A DNA stretch of 64,000 bases from Rhodothermales bacterium (GCA_028284265.1 JANQRZ010000004.1:186001-250000); one strand, 5' to 3'. Numbered from the stretch's first letter, positions 41,099 to 50,856 are shown. The notes: generated by a model from the letters alone, not told the origin. Numbers and translations: made by a program.

Positions 41099-42070
41099 AT
41101 GACTTTTCTGCTACAGCCTTTCGCTTCCTCACGGCGCGGCTTCGATGGCATCCTTGCCTTGGCCGCTTTCGCCCTACTGGCCGCCACGGCGCTGGCTCCT
41201 CAGACGGCCCATGCGCAGGTCATCATTGACGATTTCAACGATGGCAACGTGGACGACATCATCACCTTCGCTGGCGGTGCCGACATGATCGGCATCGGCG
41301 TCGGCCCCGGCATCGGCGAAGACGGCACCGCTGACACGGGCCTCTCGATCGGCATCAACCCCGGCGCGGGCGGCGGCTTCGCGGGCTTCGTGGTCCCCGG
41401 CGGTGACGGCACCACCGACGTCACGGGCACGGAGTACCTGACGTTCTTCCTCGATCCGGGCACCATCGCGGCGGGCAACCAGCCGCTGAAGCTGGAGATC
41501 AACCTGCAGGAGGACCTCAACGGCGATGGGATGTTCGAGAACGGGGGCACGACCGAGGATGAGTTCCGGGCGGAGTACCTCGTGATGCCGGGTAGTGGCT
41601 ACCATCTGGTGCAGATTCCGCTGGCGTCGTTCACGGACGAGAACGCGAACACGCCGGGCGCGGACGACGGGTTCGACTATGCGAACCTGCTGCAGGTGGT
41701 GTTCGCCTACGGTGGGCTGCAGGGGCCTGAGTTCACCTTCCTCATCGACGAACTTGGCTTCAGCGACGCTGTGACGGTGGCCAACGAGCCGGGCACGCCG
41801 TCCGGCACGGCTTCCCTGAGCAGCGCCTACCCGAACCCGTTTGCTTCGCGGGCACAGTTCAACCTGACGCTCGACAACACGGAGTCCGTGCGCGTCGAGG
41901 TGTTTGATGTGCTGGGCCGCCGCCTTGCGCTTCTGCACGACGGGCCGCTCGCGGCGCAGACTGTACACACGTTCGACCTCAACGGGAGCGCGTGGAGCAA
42001 CGGGATGTATCTCTACCGCGTCACCGGCGAGACGTTCAGCGAGACGCGCCGAGTGGTTCTCACGAAGTAA
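41099..42070 (+). CDS. T9SS-sorted secreted protein with carbohydrate-binding-like module
   Basis: A 323-residue protein. A signal peptide (to ~AQTAHAQ, residue ~40) is followed by a beta-sandwich module (~42-225) containing YLTFFLDPG, LKLEINLQEDLNGDG and FTFLIDELGF, which resembles CBM11-like jelly rolls. The C-terminus (~240-323) is a type IX sorting domain with SAYPNPF, VEVFDVLGRR and NGMYLYRVTG. It should be exported to the surface or medium. The module is closely similar to that of the incomplete gene at the right edge of the window. First gene after the operator, so probably an abundant glucan-binding protein. Confidence 0.8.
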   Translation: MTFLLQPFASSRRGFDGILALAAFALLAATALAPQTAHAQVIIDDFNDGNVDDIITFAGGADMIGIGVGPGIGEDGTADTGLSIGINPGAGGGFAGFVVPGGDGTTDVTGTEYLTFFLDPGTIAAGNQPLKLEINLQEDLNGDGMFENGGTTEDEFRAEYLVMPGSGYHLVQIPLASFTDENANTPGADDGFDYANLLQVVFAYGGLQGPEFTFLIDELGFSDAVTVANEPGTPSGTASLSSAYPNPFASRAQFNLTLDNTESVRVEVFDVLGRRLALLHDGPLAAQTVHTFDLNGSAWSNGMYLYRVTGETFSETRRVVLTK

Positions 42071-42095
42071 TCTCACCTAGCGAGTAACGGATCCT

Positions 42096-44198
42096 ATGCC
42101 GCCACGGATCATCCCCGCCATCGCGGTCGGCAGCCGCCTACGTGCTGCTGCCGACCGCCACCTCGGAGCTACAGCGCTGCTCGCGCTCGTCATCGCTGCG
42201 ATGGTCAGCCTCACACCGCAGGCTACCGCCCAGCTATTGGACAGGGACGATGCCGGGGCACCGGGCACAGACCTCATCGCTTCCGGTGGTGTGGTCGTAG
42301 CGGACTCTGTCTACCGGGACTATCCTTCGGCGGACACCACGGAAGCGCTTCGCAAGGTGCCCATCGGTTTGACCGCCTTCGGGTACTACCGGCTGTTCGT
42401 CTACAGCCGCAACATCACGAACCCATATCCGAGTCTCGGCCCCTTCAACCGGGTGTACAATGTGGGCGACGGTTATCGTGAGCCGCTGCTCTCCGTCAAC
42501 GTCCTGGGTCGGCCGAGCGGGCGAGCCAGCTTCGGGACCGAACTCCTCCTCTTCTCCTTCTACGATGGGTCCGAGACGTTCGAGACCAATGCAATTACAC
42601 TCAACCTCGGACTCAATTTCTACGGCAACTTCCGAACCGAAGCGGGCAACTTCGGTGTCCGCGCGGGGGGCATCCACTGGTACAACCTGAGCCCGTTCAC
42701 GATCGGCGTTTACCAGGTCCTTGACCGGTTCTCGATCTTCGACCGGACGCCGTGGGAAGGAGTCAACGGTACGGAGAAATACTCGAACTACTTTGCGACG
42801 GGACAGGCCAATCCTGGAGATCAGCGCTGGAATTACCAAGCTTTCCAAGGGTTCATCCTCGACGGTCGTCGACTTCCCGGCGGTTTCGGTTTCGATGCCT
42901 TCTGGGGTAAGACGCAGCCCAACGGCGGCCTGCCGGGGGCTATCGACGATCCAAGCGAGACGGTGGCTGGCGAGGGCGAAGCGGGGGACGTCCCGACCTA
43001 CCAGGGCTTCGCCGGTGAGTCGCGCGTCCTGCCCAGCTTCATCACGGGCGGGCGTCTGCAGAAGGAGTTTGGCGATAACATGGTTGCCCTCAACACGATC
43101 TACAGCTATCGCACGCTCGACAGCCTCTCCGCCGAGCGCCGGGACTATCAAGTGCATACCGCCTCGTTTGATGCCAACGTGTCCGGCGTCAACCTGTCGG
43201 GCGAGCTAGGCGCGAGCAAGTTCGACAGCCCGGAATACACCTCAGAGTGGGGCGAGGCGCTTATGGTCCGGGCGAAGACGACGCCCGAGGTGACAGGCCT
43301 TCCGCTCGACGTGCAGCTTTACCAGATCGGGCGGCACTTTTTCAACGAGAACGGCGAGATCGCAACGAGCAACAACCCGGAGATCAACGCCAGCTTGGCA
43401 GGCTGCGGTGGGAACCAGATCGTACCGGGGCAAGCGTCGGTCGGCGGTCTCGTCACCCAAGTCAACCAACTCGCCCACAACCGGCGCGGCATCAACGTTA
43501 ACACGGCGTGGGCAGGCGGACCGGCCAAGCTGGCCGTTGGTTGGGGCCTCGCCCACGAACTCGCTCCGACGACGTCGGAGTTGTCGTACGTCCATCGCAT
43601 CAACGGCCTCGCCGTCTCGCGCATCTACAATCCCTTCTTTGCCCAAACTTGCTTGGACCCATTTGGGCCGTTCGGGCGGCAGTACGGGTTCTTCCGAGGT
43701 GTCTTCGAGCGCGTGCAGACCACAGACGTGGATCAGGTCACCGGTACCCCCACCAACCGCAAGTACTACCACGCCGTCGACCTCCAGGCCAAGTTCCAGG
43801 GACGTACGCTCGGTGGGCGCAATATCTATCTGTTCTACCTCGGGAGCTTCGGGTCCGCCAACCGTACGGCCCGCGCCCTGCCGACCGACGATGACACCTA
43901 CCTGTTTGTCCAGTATCATGAGTTCGACCTCTATCTCGAACTGGTCGACAACTTCCTCTTGGCCGGGTACCTCGGTCTGGAGAAGGTGAACGGAGGACGC
44001 TTCACGGACGTCGACCAAGCCAGCGGTAAGCCACGCGATCAGCGCGGTGTCGGTATCGGACTCGGCTTCGACTGGGCAATCGCATCCAACGCTGGTTTGT
44101 ACGTCCGCCACCGCTGGATGGACTTCGAGGACCGCAGCTTTGCGGTCGACAACTACGGGGGCCGTGAACTCACCCTCGAACTCAAAATCTTTTTCTAA
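42096..44198 (+). CDS. large outer-membrane beta-barrel protein, candidate glycan porin
   Basis: A 700-residue protein. A long N-terminal signal region ends near ATAQLL (~46). The rest is rich in alternating amphipathic beta strands (FRTEAGNFGVRAGGIHWYNL, NYFATGQANPGDQRWNYQAF, and final LTLELKIFF ending in Phe, the outer-membrane assembly signal). Neither a plug domain nor a SusC-like N-terminal domain is present. I do not recognise a family. It lies 25 nt after the T9SS protein and 11 nt before a second barrel, within a glucan operon, so transport of oligosaccharides is the natural hypothesis. Confidence 0.75.
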   Translation: MPPRIIPAIAVGSRLRAAADRHLGATALLALVIAAMVSLTPQATAQLLDRDDAGAPGTDLIASGGVVVADSVYRDYPSADTTEALRKVPIGLTAFGYYRLFVYSRNITNPYPSLGPFNRVYNVGDGYREPLLSVNVLGRPSGRASFGTELLLFSFYDGSETFETNAITLNLGLNFYGNFRTEAGNFGVRAGGIHWYNLSPFTIGVYQVLDRFSIFDRTPWEGVNGTEKYSNYFATGQANPGDQRWNYQAFQGFILDGRRLPGGFGFDAFWGKTQPNGGLPGAIDDPSETVAGEGEAGDVPTYQGFAGESRVLPSFITGGRLQKEFGDNMVALNTIYSYRTLDSLSAERRDYQVHTASFDANVSGVNLSGELGASKFDSPEYTSEWGEALMVRAKTTPEVTGLPLDVQLYQIGRHFFNENGEIATSNNPEINASLAGCGGNQIVPGQASVGGLVTQVNQLAHNRRGINVNTAWAGGPAKLAVGWGLAHELAPTTSELSYVHRINGLAVSRIYNPFFAQTCLDPFGPFGRQYGFFRGVFERVQTTDVDQVTGTPTNRKYYHAVDLQAKFQGRTLGGRNIYLFYLGSFGSANRTARALPTDDDTYLFVQYHEFDLYLELVDNFLLAGYLGLEKVNGGRFTDVDQASGKPRDQRGVGIGLGFDWAIASNAGLYVRHRWMDFEDRSFAVDNYGGRELTLELKIFF

Positions 44199-44209
44199 CC
44201 GCCACTCGC

Positions 44210-46018
44210 ATGCGCCCACTCTTTCGAACGTGTCTGCTCGTCTCGGCCCTGACACTGCCGCTGGCACCCGGCGTCGTCGCGCAGGGTGCCCCGGATGCCG
44301 AGGATGGTCCCGGCGTCCAATTCAACGGCTACGGTCGTAGCTACATTCAGCAGACTGGTCTCGGGGGCGAGGTCCTCGATCCCGACACGCTTGCTGTCGA
44401 GAACATCGCCGACGGCGAGTTCGTGCTCGACCTCGCGGTAAACGCCCAGCCCAACAGCGTCACCGAAGTGCAGGCCGTCATCCGGATGCGAAACGAGTTC
44501 GGAGGCTTTTTCGGGGCGGGCGCGACGCTGGAGGTCCGCGAATTGTGGGCACGCGGCGTCATCGCCGACGTGCTGCGCTACCGGATCGGCGACATGGACA
44601 TGGCGCTTACGCCTTACACGCTTTTCCTGCCGGACGCGGACGCTGTGGTGAACGCTCCCGAGCTGTTTCGACCGCAGCGCGAAGCCGTCTACTACGATGA
44701 GTTCTACACCGGCTTCAACACACGCCGCCTCCAGGGTGCAAAGGTCGACTTCGGCCTGGCCTTTGACCGGGGGCTTGACGCGGTGGACGTGCAGCTCTTC
44801 CTAGCCCGGCTCCGTGCGACGGACCTGCTCAATGTCCCCACCCGATTTATCGGAGGTGGGCGTGCGGCCTTGGTTGCCGGTCCCTTCGGGTCCTACGGTA
44901 CCATGGCGAAAGCCGGGGTCAACGTGGCCTATACGTGGGACGACCTCAAGTCAGGTGAGGCGAACACCGGCATCCGCAACGCGGTCATTTCGCTCGACGG
45001 TGATCTGACTATCCTCGATCAGGACGCCTATGATTTGCATCTCGTCGGCGAAAGCGGCTGGTCGCTCGTCCGGCTTAAAGAGAACACCAACGACGAGGAA
45101 GCGGAAGAGGCCGGGGAGCCTGTCGATGAGATCTTTGTCGAGGACACGGATACGTTCATCGAGATCGGTTTGGCAGGCACGCTCAAGGACCAGCACATCG
45201 GCCTGTCTGCGATGTTTGTCAACGTCGGCCCGGAGTTCTACAGCGCTGCCGCGCAGAGCAAGCGGATCGACTACACGCGCACGAAGTCTACCTTTAACCG
45301 TGTCGGAGCCGATGCCATCGTCCGGCCGGTTGCTCTCTTCGACATCACGCGGGATGCGGCCCTCTACACGTCCCGCATTGGGGACAACCTGATGATGTAC
45401 GATCCGCGCTATGGGAACGTGCTGCCCTTCGGCCGGGCCACACCCAACCGGCGCGGTGTCCGGCTCGGTGCTTCGTATACGCCGGACAACCTCCCGGTTG
45501 ATGCCGCGCTGGACTTTGCTGCACTCACAGAGATTCGGGGTGAGGGGACGGAGGAACTGAAAAACTTTATCCTGTTGCGCGGCGAGGCCAACGTGGCCGT
45601 CAATGAGTTCTTCGAGTGGGACCGCATGATCGGGATCACCCTCGGGACGCAGGTCGAGAACACGAGCCGGAGCGGGGAGCCTGCCGAGGAAGTCGATCTC
45701 TCGTCGGTGCTGTTCGAGGCGGGTGCGTCCGCCGAGGTCTACGACCGGCTCGATGTGCTCGTTGGGGCCAAGCTCCGCACCTCGACCGGGCGTGACTACT
45801 TGCCGCAGATTGAGAACTTCAACGATATCCGCGACTTCTTCGAGCCGTTCGTGACGGACGATCAGGAGTCGCTCGTGGGGGCGGGGCTCCGCTACCGGTT
45901 CCGGGACGGGATCGCGCTCACGGTGCAGTACCAGCACTTCAGCTATGGCAGCGATGTCAATCCGGATGCTGATTACACGCTGGGTCAGATCTTCGCTCTC
46001 TACACGATGACGTTCTAG
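44210..46018 (+). CDS. second outer-membrane beta-barrel protein
   Basis: A 602-residue protein. The signal peptide ends near APGVVAQ (~25). The remainder has the alternating pattern of a large barrel (VQFNGYGRSYIQQTG, RYRIGDMDMALTPYTLF, LGASYTPDNLPVDAALDFAAL, GLRYRFRDGIALTVQYQHF) and ends in FALYTMTF with a terminal Phe. No plug, no TonB box, no known family recognised. Together with the preceding gene it could form a transport or export pair. The next gene begins 3 nt downstream and encodes a lipoprotein, suggesting tight coupling. Confidence 0.75.
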   Translation: MRPLFRTCLLVSALTLPLAPGVVAQGAPDAEDGPGVQFNGYGRSYIQQTGLGGEVLDPDTLAVENIADGEFVLDLAVNAQPNSVTEVQAVIRMRNEFGGFFGAGATLEVRELWARGVIADVLRYRIGDMDMALTPYTLFLPDADAVVNAPELFRPQREAVYYDEFYTGFNTRRLQGAKVDFGLAFDRGLDAVDVQLFLARLRATDLLNVPTRFIGGGRAALVAGPFGSYGTMAKAGVNVAYTWDDLKSGEANTGIRNAVISLDGDLTILDQDAYDLHLVGESGWSLVRLKENTNDEEAEEAGEPVDEIFVEDTDTFIEIGLAGTLKDQHIGLSAMFVNVGPEFYSAAAQSKRIDYTRTKSTFNRVGADAIVRPVALFDITRDAALYTSRIGDNLMMYDPRYGNVLPFGRATPNRRGVRLGASYTPDNLPVDAALDFAALTEIRGEGTEELKNFILLRGEANVAVNEFFEWDRMIGITLGTQVENTSRSGEPAEEVDLSSVLFEAGASAEVYDRLDVLVGAKLRTSTGRDYLPQIENFNDIRDFFEPFVTDDQESLVGAGLRYRFRDGIALTVQYQHFSYGSDVNPDADYTLGQIFALYTMTF

Positions 46019-46021
46019 CTC

Positions 46022-47059
46022 ATGCGATTGATGCACGATTCAAACACGACGCGGCACCCGTTCGGGCTGGTTTGGGGCTGCACCTTCGTTCTTCTTCTAA
46101 GCGCGGCTTTTCTCGGCTGCGACCATGCCACGGAAGCCGCTGGCCCTAGCCTCATCGTTCGCTTCGGCGAGTTCGAGCTTCAGGAGTCCCTCAGCGCCAG
46201 CCGAGACTCCGTGGACTTCGCTATGGGCGAGAGCGTGAGCTTCAGCGCCCGGTTCAACAAGCCCGTCAACTGGACGGTCGAGATCACTGGCCAGGAGAGT
46301 GGAGCCATCAAGCGCGTGCAGGGCTTCTCCAATGAGCTAACCGAGGAGAACGCGCGCTGGGTTGGAGGGACGACCCAACTCCCGCTTTTCCGCCAAGAAC
46401 CCGTCAGTGCTGTGCTCCTCGTTTCGGATGAGGATTTCGTGGCACCCGACACCGTTCGGATCGGCGTGCTCTCGGAGCGCTCATACCCCGGCAATGTCGT
46501 GACCAGCTTCGAAGATGATGACGAGGCTGTTGCAACGCTCCGGAATTTTGAGTTCGAGCTGGATGCTGCTTCAGGTCCAAGCATGGAGGTGCCCGCCGCC
46601 GCAGGTGAGACGTTCTACCTCCTGCGCGGTACCGACACCGTGGTCGATAACTTCTTCGTCGGGTTGGCCGAGATCACGTCGCGGAGCAACGACGGCTACT
46701 TCATGGTCCCCACGAATGTGCCGGAGAACCTCTTCTTCAATGCGTTCCTTTACAATTTCGGTAGTTCAAATACCATTGCCATCCTTGATGTCGTTGTGGA
46801 TACCAACGGCAACGGTACGTTCGAGGACGGCACGGACGCCATCTTTGGCTCGGGTGACATCCGGCTAGATGAGCCAGGATGGTCGCAGTTCTCACAGTCC
46901 ATTGCGGAGTTCGGGCTGACCGAAGCGCAGACGCAGCAGATTGTAGCGGTGCGCCTCGTGCTCATCTCCGACAACAACAGCCAGCCAGATCCTCGCGAGC
47001 CTGTCGATTTCGGTGTCGACTACATCACATTCACGGCGGGCGGTCCTCTCAGACCGTAG
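46022..47059 (+). CDS. surface-type lipoprotein of the glucan operon
   Basis: A 345-residue protein with an N-terminal lipobox (VLLLSAAFLGC, Cys33). An Ig-like domain (~40-150, with FGEFELQESLS and GESVSFSARFNKPVNWTVEI in outline) precedes a jelly-roll module (~155-340) that includes VVTSFEDDD, DVVVDTNGNGTFEDG and VDFGVDYITF, similar in kind to carbohydrate-binding modules. No catalytic motif. By position it resembles surface glycan-binding proteins that feed an outer-membrane channel. The start 3 nt after the barrel gene supports a joint function. Confidence 0.72.
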   Translation: MRLMHDSNTTRHPFGLVWGCTFVLLLSAAFLGCDHATEAAGPSLIVRFGEFELQESLSASRDSVDFAMGESVSFSARFNKPVNWTVEITGQESGAIKRVQGFSNELTEENARWVGGTTQLPLFRQEPVSAVLLVSDEDFVAPDTVRIGVLSERSYPGNVVTSFEDDDEAVATLRNFEFELDAASGPSMEVPAAAGETFYLLRGTDTVVDNFFVGLAEITSRSNDGYFMVPTNVPENLFFNAFLYNFGSSNTIAILDVVVDTNGNGTFEDGTDAIFGSGDIRLDEPGWSQFSQSIAEFGLTEAQTQQIVAVRLVLISDNNSQPDPREPVDFGVDYITFTAGGPLRP

Positions 47060-47076
47060 CTAAAGCACGTAGTCCC

Positions 47077-48354
47077 ATGATTCAGCGACGCTCTTTCCGG
47101 CCTATCGCCTCTTCTGCTTTGTTCCTAGCAGGTGCCCTGCTGGTGTCCGGGTGTGTGCAGTTCCAGCCAGCGATGCTCTATTCCGGGATGGAAGCCGCGC
47201 CCGTGCCTGAGCGTCCGCGCACCCTCTCGCTCGCCGCCGAACCGATCATCTTCGACGATCAGACAGACGACACGATCTGGTTCCAAGATGACGCGCGCTG
47301 CACGCAGGGCGAGGTGACCTCGGATGTGGTCTACGCCGGCCAGCGTGCGGTCGCGGTTTCGTGGAACCGCAATGCCGACGGGTGCGAATGGGCAGGCTTC
47401 GGAATCGGTTGGGACGGGTGGGCTGGCAAGGACCTCTCCGAGTTGCTCCCCTATGCCGCCATCGAGATGCACGTGCGTTCCAAAGAAGGCACGATGTACG
47501 GCTTGCCCATCGTGCTCACGTTCGAGGACTATTCGGGTGGGATGGGCTTTGCTTACACGGGCAACGGCTACTTCGAGCGTTCCGTCATCGACGAGGACTG
47601 GCAAAAAGTGACAGTACCGCTCGCCAACTTCGATAACGAGATTGAGAACCTTGACATCACGAACGTCAAGCAACTCATGTTTGAGTTGCAGGGATCGGGC
47701 AGCATCTACATGGACGAGGTGAAACTCATCTTCTACGAAGAGCAAGAGCAAGAGCCGTGGCTCGTCGAAGAACCGCGCCCCGATCCAACCGCGCTTCCGA
47801 TTCAACTCTTCGACGACTCGTTCATCAACGACAACGGTTGGGGCCTCGTCTCCGATGGCTGCCAGACCGTCGAACTCACAGACGCCGACCCGTCCACCGG
47901 CTCTGCGGCGTTGCACCTGCGCTGGGACCTCAGCCCCGATCTGTGCTACCAAGGGTCGATGGGCGTAAGCTGGGATAAGTGGTACCCGATTGATATGACT
48001 GAGGTCGTCGAGCAGACGGCGATCCAGTTCGATGTGCGCTTGACGTCCGGCACGTCTCAGAGTATCCCACTCCGCTTTGGAATTGAGGATTACAACCGTC
48101 AGTTCTCTGGAGCGAAACTGGACGGAAGCTACACGGAGTCTGGCCGGTTTACATCCGAATGGCAGACGGTGACGATCCCGCTTGTCAACCTGCGAGGCGG
48201 TGGCTTCCAACTGGCCGCTGCCCCGGCGACGACTGGCAATGTAGCTGAGCCTCAAGGTCGCGCCGATTGGGGCAACGTCAAGCAGCTCATCATCTACATG
48301 GACGAAGCGGGCGAGGTCCTCCTCGACAACATTCGCCTCGTAGAGATCAACTGA
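47077..48354 (+). CDS. lipoprotein with two carbohydrate-binding-like modules
   Basis: A 425-residue protein. Lipoprotein signal (LAGALLVSGC, Cys26), then two tandem beta-sandwich modules: ~55-230 and ~248-424. They share the plan IIFDD/IQLFDDSF at the start, WAGFGIGWDGW/GSMGVSWDKW in the middle and a DEVKLIFY/DNIRLVEI close. This matches CBM11-like jelly rolls, some of which bind beta-glucans. Conserved Trp and Cys residues could form the binding face. A candidate surface glycan-binding protein for the barrel transporters. Confidence 0.78.
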   Translation: MIQRRSFRPIASSALFLAGALLVSGCVQFQPAMLYSGMEAAPVPERPRTLSLAAEPIIFDDQTDDTIWFQDDARCTQGEVTSDVVYAGQRAVAVSWNRNADGCEWAGFGIGWDGWAGKDLSELLPYAAIEMHVRSKEGTMYGLPIVLTFEDYSGGMGFAYTGNGYFERSVIDEDWQKVTVPLANFDNEIENLDITNVKQLMFELQGSGSIYMDEVKLIFYEEQEQEPWLVEEPRPDPTALPIQLFDDSFINDNGWGLVSDGCQTVELTDADPSTGSAALHLRWDLSPDLCYQGSMGVSWDKWYPIDMTEVVEQTAIQFDVRLTSGTSQSIPLRFGIEDYNRQFSGAKLDGSYTESGRFTSEWQTVTIPLVNLRGGGFQLAAAPATTGNVAEPQGRADWGNVKQLIIYMDEAGEVLLDNIRLVEIN

Positions 48355-48398
48355 CACGCGCGTCGGGGTCTCCCGTCCAGCGCACGGCCTCCATCGAT

Positions 48399-49808
48399 AT
48401 GAAAGCACTCATCCGTGCGGTCACCTGTGCCGCCCTCCTCGCCTTTAGCCTCTCCGTCCAAGCTCAGACCGACGGACGGTCTACTCTCAACGAGCAGTCG
48501 GAAGAAGCCGCAGCCGTTACGGCTGTGCCTCTCGCGAATCAAGGGGCTATCCCCGTCGAGCTTCGCCAAGACGAGGATGGAGGCTGGACGCTGTATCGCG
48601 GCGGCGAGCCGTACTACATTAAAGGGGTCGGTGGACAGGTTCACCTCGACCGCGCTGTGGAATATGGGGCCAACTCGATCCGGACGTGGGGGGCTGGCGA
48701 GGCGATCGGCGTGCTCGATAAAGCGCACGAAATGGGACTGAGTGTCGTCTTCGGTCTGTGGGCCGGGGTGGAACGCCAAGGGTTCGACTACAACGACGGC
48801 AAGGCTGTTGCCGCGCAACTCGCACGCTTCCGTGAGGTGGTCCGAGCGTACAAAGACCACCCAGCCATCCTGATGTGGGGACTTGGCAACGAAAACGACC
48901 TGTTCTATACGGACTACAAAGTCTGGGATGCCCTCGGTGACATCGCAGAGATGATCCACGAGGAGGACCCCAACCACCCAGTGATGCATGTCACCGCTGG
49001 ACTCGACGTGGCCGAGGTGCAGCTCATCAAGGAACGTGCTCCTGCGATTGATGTCTACGGCGTCAACACCTACGGCGAGCTTGTCGGCGGGACACGCGAG
49101 TTTCGCTCATATGGATACGACGGGCCGAGCGTTGGCACCATGCTCCGGCGAGCAGGGTGGGACGGTCCCTACGTTATCGCAGAGTGGGGACCGGACGGAC
49201 ACTGGGAGGTGCCCAAGACCTCTTGGGGGGTGCCCATCGAGCAGACGAGCACGCAGAAAGCGAGGGTCTACCGTCTCCGCTATGAGGACGGTATCGCTGC
49301 CGATGACGAGTATTGCATCGGTTCCTATGCGTTCCTCTGGGGGCAAAAGCAAGAGACGACACCAACGTGGTACGGCATCTTCACGCCCGGCGGCTACGAA
49401 ACGGAGGTGTCGGATGTGTTACAGTACGTCTGGAGCGGCTCGTGGCCTGACAACCGAGCCCCTCGCATCGAGGGCTTCACGGCGAATGGTCAGGATATGC
49501 TTGCGAGCGTCTACGCTGATCCGCTCGACATCGTCACCTTCGTGGCAGATGTGAGCGATCCCGAGGGCGAGGATATCCGCTATGAGTGGGAGCTGCTTCC
49601 CGAGAGCACGGACATCCGTGCCGGTGGTGATGCGGAGGCCCGCCCCGATGCTGTCAGAATCAGCGTCGTCAGCCAAGAGGGCGGGACGCTCACCATCCAA
49701 ACGCCGCGCCTCGAAGGGCCGTACCGGATGTTCATCTACGCCTATGACGACGATGGGAACGTCGCGACGGGCAACTTCCCGTTTTACGTCGGACAGCCTG
49801 CCCCGTAG
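48399..49808 (+). CDS. secreted clan GH-A glycoside hydrolase (GH2-C/GH72-like TIM barrel)
   Basis: A 469-residue protein. The signal peptide ends near LSVQAQ (~23). A TIM barrel (~62-370) opens with YYIKGVGGQ and NSIRTWG, has the acid/base pair Asn164-Glu165 (WGLGNEND) and the nucleophile Glu262 (VIAEWGPDGHWE). A C-terminal Ig/cadherin-like domain (~385-465) follows. The glutamate arrangement is that of clan GH-A. The N-terminal motif recalls GH2 catalytic domains and beta-1,3-glucanosyltransferases, but the exact family cannot be fixed by eye. A cytoplasmic paralogue is encoded at 58010. Confidence 0.82.
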   Translation: MKALIRAVTCAALLAFSLSVQAQTDGRSTLNEQSEEAAAVTAVPLANQGAIPVELRQDEDGGWTLYRGGEPYYIKGVGGQVHLDRAVEYGANSIRTWGAGEAIGVLDKAHEMGLSVVFGLWAGVERQGFDYNDGKAVAAQLARFREVVRAYKDHPAILMWGLGNENDLFYTDYKVWDALGDIAEMIHEEDPNHPVMHVTAGLDVAEVQLIKERAPAIDVYGVNTYGELVGGTREFRSYGYDGPSVGTMLRRAGWDGPYVIAEWGPDGHWEVPKTSWGVPIEQTSTQKARVYRLRYEDGIAADDEYCIGSYAFLWGQKQETTPTWYGIFTPGGYETEVSDVLQYVWSGSWPDNRAPRIEGFTANGQDMLASVYADPLDIVTFVADVSDPEGEDIRYEWELLPESTDIRAGGDAEARPDAVRISVVSQEGGTLTIQTPRLEGPYRMFIYAYDDDGNVATGNFPFYVGQPAP

Positions 49809-49832
49809 GTACTCGCCGCGTCTGGCGGGTAT

Positions 49833-49857
49833 AGCATGCACCGACTTGGTGCGTGCT
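49833..49857 (+). terminator. intra-operon hairpin before the GH16 gene
   Basis: AGCATGCACC-GACTT-GGTGCGTGCT, a 10-bp stem with one T-G pair and a 5-nt loop, in the 82-nt gap before the GH16 gene. No T-run. It may be a processing site or partial terminator. Confidence 0.45.
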
Positions 49858-49890
49858 CCCACACGCTTTCATTCTGCAACAGAGCTCATC

Positions 49891-50805
49891 ATGATCTATC
49901 GTCTCGCACTTCCTCTGGCTTTCGTCGCTGTTGTGGTCGTCGGTCTCGCCGGCTGTGACAACTCGGTCGAGCAAGTCATTCCCGATCCCGAACTCACGCC
50001 CGAGGGCTGGGCGCTCGTGTGGTCCGACGAGTTCGACGGGACCGAGGTTGACACGATGAAATGGGAGTTTCAGCTCGGCGATGGTTGTCCTGATCTCTGC
50101 GGGTGGGGCAACGCTGAGCTCCAGTCTTACAGCGCAGAGAATGCCACCGTAGCAGACGGCGTGCTGACGATTACGGCTCGCCAAGACACCCTGACGGGTG
50201 ATACTAGGTACACCTCCGCTCGCCTCCGCACGCTCGGGAAGGGTGACTGGACCTACGGTCGATTCGAGGTCAAAGCCAAGCTCCCGATCGGGCAGGGCCT
50301 GTGGCCGGCCATCTGGCTGCTCTTCAGCGAAGACACCTACGGCGGCTGGGCAGCGAGTGGCGAGATCGATATCATGGAGGCCATCGGCAGCGAGCCTGGC
50401 GAGGTATTCGGTACGCTCCACTACGGTGGACCTTTCCCCGATAATCAGTTCTCCGGCGAGGCTTTCGAACTCGCCGCAGGCACCATAGCCGATGACTTCT
50501 TTGTGTTCACAGTTGAGTGGGACGAGGCTATTCCTGACAATCCGGATACCGAAGACGTTGACGAGTTCGTGCCTACGACCATCCGCTGGTACATCAACAA
50601 CGTGCTCTATCAGACCCAGACCGAAGAAGACTGGTTTTCGACAGGCGCAACCGGGGGCAATACGGCTGCACCGTTCGACCATCCCTTCCACATGATCCTC
50701 AACGTCGCAGTCGGGGGCAACCTACCGGGCAACCCTGACGAGACGACCGTTTTCCCGCAGACGATGGAAGTGGACTACGTCCGCGTCTACGAGCGGAGCG
50801 AATAA
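49891..50805 (+). CDS. GH16 endo-beta-1,3-glucanase (laminarinase type), lipoprotein
   Basis: A 304-residue protein. Lipobox VVGLAGC (Cys22) anchors it to the membrane, probably at the surface. The GH16 domain (~40-303) has LVWSDEFDG, CGWGNAELQ, the LWPAIWLL strand, and the catalytic ExDxxE as GEIDIMEAIG (Glu158 nucleophile, Asp160, Glu163 acid/base), the form with the extra residue seen in laminarinases. Trp and His residues (WSDEF, HPFHMILNVAVGG) shape the cleft. It would cut laminarin or mixed-linkage glucan into oligosaccharides. This is the strongest indicator of the locus substrate. Confidence 0.93.
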   Translation: MIYRLALPLAFVAVVVVGLAGCDNSVEQVIPDPELTPEGWALVWSDEFDGTEVDTMKWEFQLGDGCPDLCGWGNAELQSYSAENATVADGVLTITARQDTLTGDTRYTSARLRTLGKGDWTYGRFEVKAKLPIGQGLWPAIWLLFSEDTYGGWAASGEIDIMEAIGSEPGEVFGTLHYGGPFPDNQFSGEAFELAAGTIADDFFVFTVEWDEAIPDNPDTEDVDEFVPTTIRWYINNVLYQTQTEEDWFSTGATGGNTAAPFDHPFHMILNVAVGGNLPGNPDETTVFPQTMEVDYVRVYERSE

Positions 50806-50856
50806 ACGGCTTCATTGTCTGGCATCGCCTGATCTAGAGCACGCGCCGAGATACAC

